DNA of 17,320 bases, taken from Desulfobacterales bacterium (lineage in GTDB: Bacteria > Desulfobacterota > Desulfobacteria > Desulfobacterales > Desulfobacteraceae). Both the position numbers and the translations under genes were made by a program. Under the pieces are notes generated by a model, which made no database searches, was not told the origin of the DNA, and saw nothing but the letters and a program-made list of their open reading frames with translations. Position 1 is the stretch's first letter; the number at the start of each line of letters is the position of its first letter. The DNA is taken from NCBI GenBank assembly GCA_022361135.1, contig JAKSBM010000005.1:1-17320 (forward strand), read 5' to 3'. This document shows positions 13,334 through 17,320 of the stretch, one piece after another.

Positions 13334-14554
13334 CTATTGGGTGCGGATAATGTCGTTCACAAGGGCCTTCTTCTCCAGTTTCAAAAGGGCTTTGGTGTTG
13401 GGCTGGGCAAATTCTATGGGGTTTCCGTCGATGTCGGTAAGGTCAATGATTTCTGAAATTGAAGCATCTCCTTTGGGAGATAGAATTTCTACCTTATCTT
13501 TTCTACCTAATTTGTTTCGAATGCCAATGAGGTAGCAACCATCTGTTTCGGAAAGGATTTTTCCGATGAAACTATGGATTTTGCCCCGGTGAAAATTGCC
13601 ATAGTTCAGGGTCTCCTTGTCCGGGTGTCCATGGTAAAAGCCGGTGCAATAATCCCGGTGGTATACCGTGTCCAACTCTTTCAGCCAGGCATCCCTGAGC
13701 TGGTAATCCGCCGGGTTTTCCATGTAGCTGTCAATGGCATTGCGATAGGTTTTGACCACCGAGGCCAGGTAATTAATTCCCTTCATCCGGCCTTCAATTT
13801 TCAAGGAAGTGATGTTGGCCTGGATCAATTCGGGGATGTGGCCGATCATGCAGAGATCCTTTGAATTGAAAATATAGGTCCCCCGCTGGTCTTCCATGAC
13901 CGGGTAGTTCTCATCGGGCCGCTGTTCTTCCACCACCGAGTACTTCCACCGGCAGGGGTGGCTGCACAGTCCCCGGTTGCTGTCCCTGTCGCTGAGGAAG
14001 GTACTGAGCAGGCATCGGCCCGAATAGGAGATGCACATGGCACCATGGATAAATGTTTCGGTCTCAATGGGGGCTTTTTCCGTGATCCCCCGGACTTCTT
14101 TCAAGGAGAGTTCCCTGGCCAGGTTCACCCGTTTGACGCCGATCTGGTGCCAGAAATTCAGGGCATTGTAATTGGTGGTGTTGGCCTGGGTGCTCAGGTG
14201 GATATCGATGTCCGGGATCCGGGATTGGGCCTGGAAAATGATTCCCGGATCCGAGAGGATGACGGCATCGGGCCGGATCTCTTTGATTTCATCGAGATAG
14301 GCAGCCAACTTGGACTGTTCGTTGTTCCGGGAGTAAATGTTGCAGGCCAGATATACCTTTACATTGTTTTTGTGGGCCAGCTTGATGGCTTCCTTGAGCT
14401 CTTCCTGGGTGAAATTGCCTGAAAAATTTCTAAGGCTGAAGTTCTTTCCCCCCAAGTATACGGCATCCGCACCATAGTGGATGGCAATTTCAAGTTTTTC
14501 AAAGTTTCCGGCGGGGGCCAGGAGCTCAGGTTTGTTTAATATGTTTTCTGACAT
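13334..14554 (-). CDS. U32-family protein, TrhP-like tRNA uridine hydroxylation protein
   Basis: A 406-residue protein of the peptidase U32 family. The family signature is complete: ETFIHGAMCISYSGRCLLS (165-184). Cysteines C174, C181, C197 and C201 (C-x6-C-x15-C-x3-C) match the Fe-S-ligand set of E. coli YegQ/TrhP. The N-terminal ELLAPAGNFEKLEIAIHYGADAVYLGG is the usual barrel start, and a C-terminal beta domain begins near 320 (NFHRGKIHSFIGKIL). TrhP proteins act in the prephenate-dependent hydroxylation of U34 in the wobble position of several tRNAs; older annotations say protease or collagenase, which the conserved cysteines do not support. The length fits the shorter TrhP/YrrO-like members. 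ATG at 14554 with a weak AAGG site about 9 bp upstream. It has its own promoter and a leader of about 175 nt. No terminator is visible before the che promoter, so some read-through into cheA is possible. Confidence 0.88.
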   Translation of the reverse strand: MSENILNKPELLAPAGNFEKLEIAIHYGADAVYLGGKNFSLRNFSGNFTQEELKEAIKLAHKNNVKVYLACNIYSRNNEQSKLAAYLDEIKEIRPDAVILSDPGIIFQAQSRIPDIDIHLSTQANTTNYNALNFWHQIGVKRVNLARELSLKEVRGITEKAPIETETFIHGAMCISYSGRCLLSTFLSDRDSNRGLCSHPCRWKYSVVEEQRPDENYPVMEDQRGTYIFNSKDLCMIGHIPELIQANITSLKIEGRMKGINYLASVVKTYRNAIDSYMENPADYQLRDAWLKELDTVYHRDYCTGFYHGHPDKETLNYGNFHRGKIHSFIGKILSETDGCYLIGIRNKLGRKDKVEILSPKGDASISEIIDLTDIDGNPIEFAQPNTKALLKLEKKALVNDIIRTQ

Positions 14555-14692
14555 GGAAGACGCCTTGCTTGGGCAGGAGAGAGGTCCCCGGCAACCCCAC
14601 CTGACCGTTGGAGTAAAAATGGGTGCGGATTTGCCGGACTGGGAACCGAATGTCTTGGGCCTGCATAAAATCCTGTAACCGGGTTAAACTTG

Positions 14693-14718
14693 AAGGGTCA
14701 ACCGAGGGGTTGACCTTT
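14693..14718 (-). promoter_or_regulatory. Hairpin in the predicted 5' leader of the U32 gene
   Basis: AAGGGTCAACC (14693-14703) and GGTTGACCTTT (14708-14718) form an 11-bp stem (one G-T pair on the plus strand) with a 4-nt loop. It falls at about +12 to +37 of the transcript predicted from the promoter at 14736-14763. No U-tract follows on the minus strand, so it is not an ordinary terminator. It could be an operator, a transcript-stabilising hairpin or part of a leader control element. Confidence 0.45.
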
Positions 14719-14735
14719 GCACGAATCTTCCTTGC

Positions 14736-14763
14736 ATTATGCGGGCTTTGGGTGAATAGTCAA
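14736..14763 (-). promoter_or_regulatory. Putative sigma-70 promoter of the U32 gene
   Basis: On the minus strand TTGACT (14763-14758) and CATAAT (14741-14736) are 16 bp apart, each matching 5 of 6 consensus bases. Predicted start near 14729, about 175 nt before the U32 ATG. Best promoter match in the window. Confidence 0.6.
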
Positions 14764-14886
14764 GGGCTATATACGGCATTTTTTCGACCCGTTAGAAAAA
14801 AATCACATCCCCCTGGGCAAATGAAGTCGGGATAGGGGACGCGGGGCATTGGTTTGGAAACCGGGGGAAGACTTGTGGGGAAGGGG

Positions 14887-14961
14887 TGGTGCCCCCGGCA
14901 GGAATCGAACCTGCGCTCATGGATTAGGAATCCAATGCTCTATCCACTGAGCTACGGGGGC
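14887..14961 (-). tRNA. tRNA-Arg (anticodon CCU), with encoded CCA
   Basis: Read on the minus strand from 14961. Cloverleaf: acceptor GCCCCCG/CGGGGGC, D-stem GCTC/GAGC, anticodon stem TTGGA/TCCAT (outer T-T pair mismatched) with loop TTCCTAA giving anticodon CCT, short variable loop, T-arm GCAGG-TTCGATT-CCTGC, discriminator A (14890) and an encoded CCA (14889-14887). It decodes the rare Arg codon AGG. It begins 10 bp after the mltD stop on the same strand. Confidence 0.96.
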
Positions 14962-14971
14962 GAATTGATCG

Positions 14972-16798
14972 TTATTCAACTATCAATTTTTGACCGGGGT
15001 ATATCTTACTTGTTTTGGTTAAACGATTCAAGACCAAAAGTCGGTTGAGACTCATATTATGCTTTTTGGCAATGAGGAAGGGGCTGTCACCGGATTTTAC
15101 CCGGTAAACCCCCTTGCCCGCGGAGGCGGTTTTTGCCTGGCCCTGGCGGACAATGAGGCGTTGTCCGATTTTAAGGCGGGTGGAATTGAGGCTGTTCATC
15201 CGCATGAGCTGTTTGGTGGTGGTGGAAAACCGTTTGGCGATGATCCATAGGTTATCCCCCTGGCGGACCTTGTAGTAGACGGGTTTTCCATTGCCGGGAT
15301 TGGCCACGGCTGTTGTGGTGCTGCTGGGAAGCCGCCGGTTTCCGGTGGGAACCTTCAGGGTTTTGCCCGCTATGATGCGGTAGGACCGTGAGGAAATATT
15401 GTTGGCCCTGGCAATGGCTTTCACCGATGTTCTATACCGGCGTGCAATGCCGGAAAGGGTGTCGCCCCTGCGGATGCGGTGGCGGACAAACATGGGGGGC
15501 GGGCTGTAGGTGGATTTGATTTTGTCCAACCGTGTCGCAAACAGCTCTGCCTGGGGTTCCGGAATGCGGAGTCGATAGGTCTCCGGAGGGAGGAGCCCAT
15601 ATCTGAGCTCGGGGTTTAAATCCTTCAGGGTTTTGGTCTTTACTCCGATCTCCCTGGCCACATCCTTGAGCAGGAGTTGTTTTTTGATTTCAAAGATCCG
15701 GTAGGGAATGGGCTCCTGGGGATTCTTTATCTTAATATCGTATTTGGACAGGTTGTTGACAATGTGGAGGGTGGCAATGAACCGGGGAACATAGCGGGCG
15801 GTTTCCCGGGGCAGGTTTTGGTAAAGATCCCAAAAATTATCCAGATAGTTGATTTTTTGTCGGCGGATGGTTCTTAGGACCCGTCCTTCCCCACAATTAT
15901 AAGCGGCCAATACCGTGGCCCAGTCTCCAAAGAGGTTATGGAGTTCCTTAAAATATGCAATGGCGGCCCGGGTGGCTTTTTCAGGGTCCATGCGTTCGTC
16001 CACATAATAGGTCCTCTGGAGTCCGAATTTATACCCCGTGGAGGGGATGAACTGCCAGAGTCCCAGGGCACGGGCGGAGGACAATGCCCTGATTTTGAAT
16101 CCGCTTTCAATGAGGGGAAGCCAGGACAATTCCTGGGGGAGTCCGGCCTTTTTGAGTTCCTCTAAAATATAAGGACGGTACCGGGAGGCCCGCTCCAGTG
16201 AATAGATGAAGAATCGTTTCTCGGGGCCGGTCAGTCGTTTGATTTCCCTTTTTACATGGTCGTTCAATGTGATGGGGATTTCATTGTGCTGTCCCTTGAC
16301 CACGATTTGCCGGGATGCATAGATTTCAAGGATCCGCTTGGAGATCAGAAAGCGGATGTCTTCCTTTTGTTGGGCCACTTGAAAAGAAGAGGAGGTCCCG
16401 ATTTCCAGGAGAAGCTCGTAGGCGTTGTCCAGATAGGAGATGGCTTCTTCCAGATTTCCCTCTTCCCACATGGCTTGGGCCAGGTTGCAAAGCTCCAGGG
16501 CCTGGTCGATTCTAAACTGATCTTCCTTGACATGGTCCCTTTTAACCGGTGGTTGGCCCGGTTTGGAGGGCGTTGAAGTTTTTGTGTGGGGATGGCTAAG
16601 TTGTTGATTTTTTTGGTTGGATTTTGTATTTTTAGAACTGGCGCTGCCGTCATGGCTCCCAGGATTGGTTTCTACCGCTGCGGAGGGGGCTGCAGCGCTG
16701 ATTTGTTTTTCTGAAGGGGTGACGCTGTTCTGTGGCTGGCAGCCTGATAAAATAATTAGGTAGATGGTGATGCTGGTAACCAGAAATTTGTAACGCAT
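14972..16798 (-). CDS. mltD: MltD-type membrane-bound lytic murein transglycosylase lipoprotein with three LysM domains
   Basis: A 608-residue lipoprotein. The signal peptide MRYKFLVTSITIYLIILSGC has a lipobox ending LSGC with lipidated C20, so it is anchored to a membrane, most likely the outer membrane. A low-complexity Ser/Lys/Pro linker (about 22-90) and a helical region (95-160) precede the SLT domain (about 195-345): PLIESGF with catalytic E231, ALGLWQFIPSTG (245-255) and LAAYNCGEGRV (297-307). The enzyme cleaves the MurNAc-GlcNAc bond of peptidoglycan to give 1,6-anhydro ends. Three C-terminal LysM repeats bind glycan: about 437-483, 507-551 and 563-607, each with an R-GD or S-GD start; the third has SPFLIAKK in place of the usual T.W/LS.IA. 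ATG at 16798 with AAGGAG only 4 bp upstream. tRNA-Arg follows 10 bp after the stop, and its promoter may lie within the last codons here. Confidence 0.94.
   Translation of the reverse strand: MRYKFLVTSITIYLIILSGCQPQNSVTPSEKQISAAAPSAAVETNPGSHDGSASSKNTKSNQKNQQLSHPHTKTSTPSKPGQPPVKRDHVKEDQFRIDQALELCNLAQAMWEEGNLEEAISYLDNAYELLLEIGTSSSFQVAQQKEDIRFLISKRILEIYASRQIVVKGQHNEIPITLNDHVKREIKRLTGPEKRFFIYSLERASRYRPYILEELKKAGLPQELSWLPLIESGFKIRALSSARALGLWQFIPSTGYKFGLQRTYYVDERMDPEKATRAAIAYFKELHNLFGDWATVLAAYNCGEGRVLRTIRRQKINYLDNFWDLYQNLPRETARYVPRFIATLHIVNNLSKYDIKIKNPQEPIPYRIFEIKKQLLLKDVAREIGVKTKTLKDLNPELRYGLLPPETYRLRIPEPQAELFATRLDKIKSTYSPPPMFVRHRIRRGDTLSGIARRYRTSVKAIARANNISSRSYRIIAGKTLKVPTGNRRLPSSTTTAVANPGNGKPVYYKVRQGDNLWIIAKRFSTTTKQLMRMNSLNSTRLKIGQRLIVRQGQAKTASAGKGVYRVKSGDSPFLIAKKHNMSLNRLLVLNRLTKTSKIYPGQKLIVE
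15003..15031 (-). promoter_or_regulatory. Possible tRNA-Arg promoter inside the 3' end of mltD
   Basis: On the minus strand TTGAAT (15031-15026) and TAAGAT (15008-15003) are 17 bp apart, each matching 4 of 6 consensus bases. Predicted start near 14996, about 35 nt before the tRNA. It lies within mltD coding sequence, because the 10-bp gap between mltD and the tRNA cannot hold a promoter. Confidence 0.35.
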
Positions 16799-16831
16799 TT
16801 GGCTCCTTAGGATTAAATTGAACTTGCCCTT

Positions 16832-16860
16832 GGTGTAATCAATAAGATCTTAAATGTCAA
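16832..16860 (-). promoter_or_regulatory. Possible mltD promoter
   Basis: A perfect -35 TTGACA (16860-16855, minus strand) is followed at 17 bp by TACACC (16837-16832), a poor -10 (3 of 6). Predicted leader about 30 nt. The weak -10 suggests low or activator-dependent expression, if this is the promoter. Confidence 0.35.
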
Positions 16861-16973
16861 TACAATGGCAGCTGTCTTTCTCTGGAAGTGGCTGGGTAGA
16901 GCGGTGGTAGTGTTATCGATCATCGAACGTTGTTTGAAAGCGGAATATGTCCACTAAAATCAAAAAAGCGCAA

Positions 16974-16997
16974 GAAATCGTACTATTTTTCGATTTC
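16974..16997. repeat. Inverted repeat in the mltD/tRNA-Thr spacer
   Basis: GAAATCG (16974-16980) and CGATTTC (16991-16997) are perfect 7-bp inverted arms around a 10-nt T-rich centre. Centre-to-centre spacing of 17 bp would suit a dimeric regulator. No T-run follows either arm, so a terminator is unlikely. Confidence 0.4.
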
Positions 16998-17075
16998 AGG
17001 AGTATTTGGGGTTGTTTTGCGGTTTAGTTTGGTTTCATATGTGGTTAGTTCTGTGTGAGTGGTGGATAATCGGAG

Positions 17076-17104
17076 TTGCTAATCCAGGGGTGCTCTGTTA
17101 TTAT
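17076..17104 (+). promoter_or_regulatory. Putative promoter of the tRNA-Thr/tRNA-Tyr operon
   Basis: TTGCTA (17076-17081) and TATTAT (17099-17104) are 17 bp apart, matching 4 of 6 and 5 of 6 consensus bases. The following CTGCCGG is GC-rich, as in stringently controlled stable-RNA promoters. Start expected near 17111, about 40 nt before tRNA-Thr. Confidence 0.55.
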
Positions 17105-17151
17105 CTGCCGGTCTTTTCGCGACAGGCTTTGTTTCTGCCGCCGAGAGATAA

Positions 17152-17227
17152 GCCGATATAGCTCAGTTGGTAGAGCATCTCACTTGTAATGAGAATGTCC
17201 TCCGTTCGATTCGGGGTATCGGCTCCA
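17152..17227 (+). tRNA. tRNA-Thr (anticodon UGU), with encoded CCA
   Basis: Cloverleaf: acceptor GCCGATA/TATCGGC, D-stem GCTC/GAGC, anticodon stem TCTCA/TGAGA with loop CTTGTAA giving anticodon TGT, T-arm CTCCG-TTCGATT-CGGGG (one G-T pair), discriminator T (17224), CCA encoded at 17225-17227. Same isoacceptor as E. coli thrU, the first gene of the thrU-tyrU-glyT-thrT-tufB operon. Confidence 0.97.
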
Positions 17228-17238
17228 AAAAAGAAATT

Positions 17239-17320
17239 GGTGGGGTTCCCGAGTGGTCAAAGGGATCAGACTGTAAATCTGACGGCTCAGCCTTCGGAGG
17301 TTCAAATCCTCCCCCCACCA
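17239..17320 (+). tRNA. tRNA-Tyr (anticodon GUA), running to the window edge
   Basis: Class II tRNA with a long variable arm. Acceptor GGTGGGG/CCCCACC, anticodon stem TCAGA/TCTGA with loop CTGTAAA giving anticodon GTA, variable arm CGGCTCAGCCTTC, T-arm GGAGG-TTCAAAT-CCTCC, discriminator A at 17320. The window stops before any encoded CCA. It lies 11 nt after tRNA-Thr and closely resembles E. coli tyrU, the second gene of the tufB-linked tRNA cluster. Confidence 0.96.

Larger units (their letters stand above)
14555..14886. other. 332-bp non-coding region between the U32 gene and tRNA-Arg
   Basis: Holds the U32 promoter (14736-14763), a leader hairpin (14693-14718) and the 3' flank of tRNA-Arg. 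Downstream of the tRNA on the minus strand, CCCCT and AGGGG near 14833-14813 could form a weak stem followed by GATGTGA and a run of seven T residues at about 14805-14799; this may end the tRNA transcript, but the stem is poor. No convincing gene on either strand: the short open frames here lack ribosome sites and recognisable protein features. Confidence 0.6.
16799..17151. other. 353-bp divergent regulatory region between mltD and tRNA-Thr
   Basis: AT-richer than the genes around it. It holds the candidate mltD promoter (16832-16860, minus), an inverted repeat (16974-16997), a T/G-rich stretch (about 16985-17060) that could act as an upstream element, and the candidate tRNA promoter (17076-17104, plus). 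No open frame here has a ribosome site or protein-like composition. Confidence 0.6.

Noticed and set aside
13334..14554. U32 gene as a collagenase-like protease
   Set aside because: The name is historical. The C-x6-C-x15-C-x3-C set and overall sequence fit the Fe-S tRNA-hydroxylation (TrhP/YegQ) branch, with no protease active site evident.
14623..14835. Plus-strand open frames in the U32/tRNA-Arg spacer (also 14481-14678 and 14854-15048)
   Set aside because: No ribosome sites or recognisable protein features; they run over the U32 promoter, the U32 5' end or the tRNA on the opposite strand.

Overview
The window looks like chromosomal core plus signalling DNA from a Gram-negative bacterium, most likely a deltaproteobacterium of the Desulfobacterota/Desulfobacterales type. 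This is an inference from protein style, not a database result. It rests on the deltaproteobacterial look of the GyrA tail, a small four-cysteine protein, the HEAT-receiver and CheA architectures, the MltD lipoprotein, and a GC-rich but not extreme base composition. There are no insertion sequences, phage genes or CRISPR arrays, and base composition looks even.

Layout, left to right. (1) 1-699 is the 3' end of gyrA (+), closed by a strong intrinsic terminator. (2) 764-1036 is a small cysteine-motif protein (+), convergent with (3) a TPR-like/class III nucleotide cyclase at 1046-2794 (-). (4) pgk, 2964-4142 (+), is followed closely by an unrecognised 352-residue protein, 4186-5244 (+). (5) A short ArgA-like GNAT acetyltransferase lies at 5260-5715 (-). 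(6) A compact five-gene chemosensory operon on the minus strand reads cheA (13221-10015), cheW, cheB, cheR and a HEAT-repeat/receiver fusion (7526-5847), with a plausible sigma-70 promoter just upstream of cheA. (7) A U32-family tRNA-hydroxylation protein, 13334-14554 (-), has its own well-matched promoter and a leader hairpin. (8) tRNA-Arg(CCU) (-) sits 10 bp behind the stop of an MltD-type lytic transglycosylase lipoprotein, 14972-16798 (-). (9) After a 350-bp regulatory region, tRNA-Thr(UGU) and tRNA-Tyr(GUA) run rightward to the window edge. This matches the start of the thrU-tyrU-glyT-thrT-tufB cluster known from E. coli.

The most distinctive block is the chemosensory operon. CheA is an enlarged hybrid kinase (Hpt, P2-like region, dimerisation domain, ATPase, two CheW-type domains, terminal receiver). 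CheB and CheR provide receptor demethylation and methylation, and CheW the coupling. There is no free-standing CheY, no chemoreceptor and no CheD. The only non-CheB/CheA receiver is fused to about 420 residues of HEAT-like helices, so this fusion is the best candidate for the pathway's output or scaffold. The rest of the window is housekeeping: DNA topology, glycolysis, arginine synthesis, tRNA modification, cell wall turnover and tRNAs. No wholly new system is evident; the HEAT-receiver output, the enlarged CheA, the cyclase with a Lys at its catalytic Arg position and the unrecognised post-pgk gene are the points most worth following.
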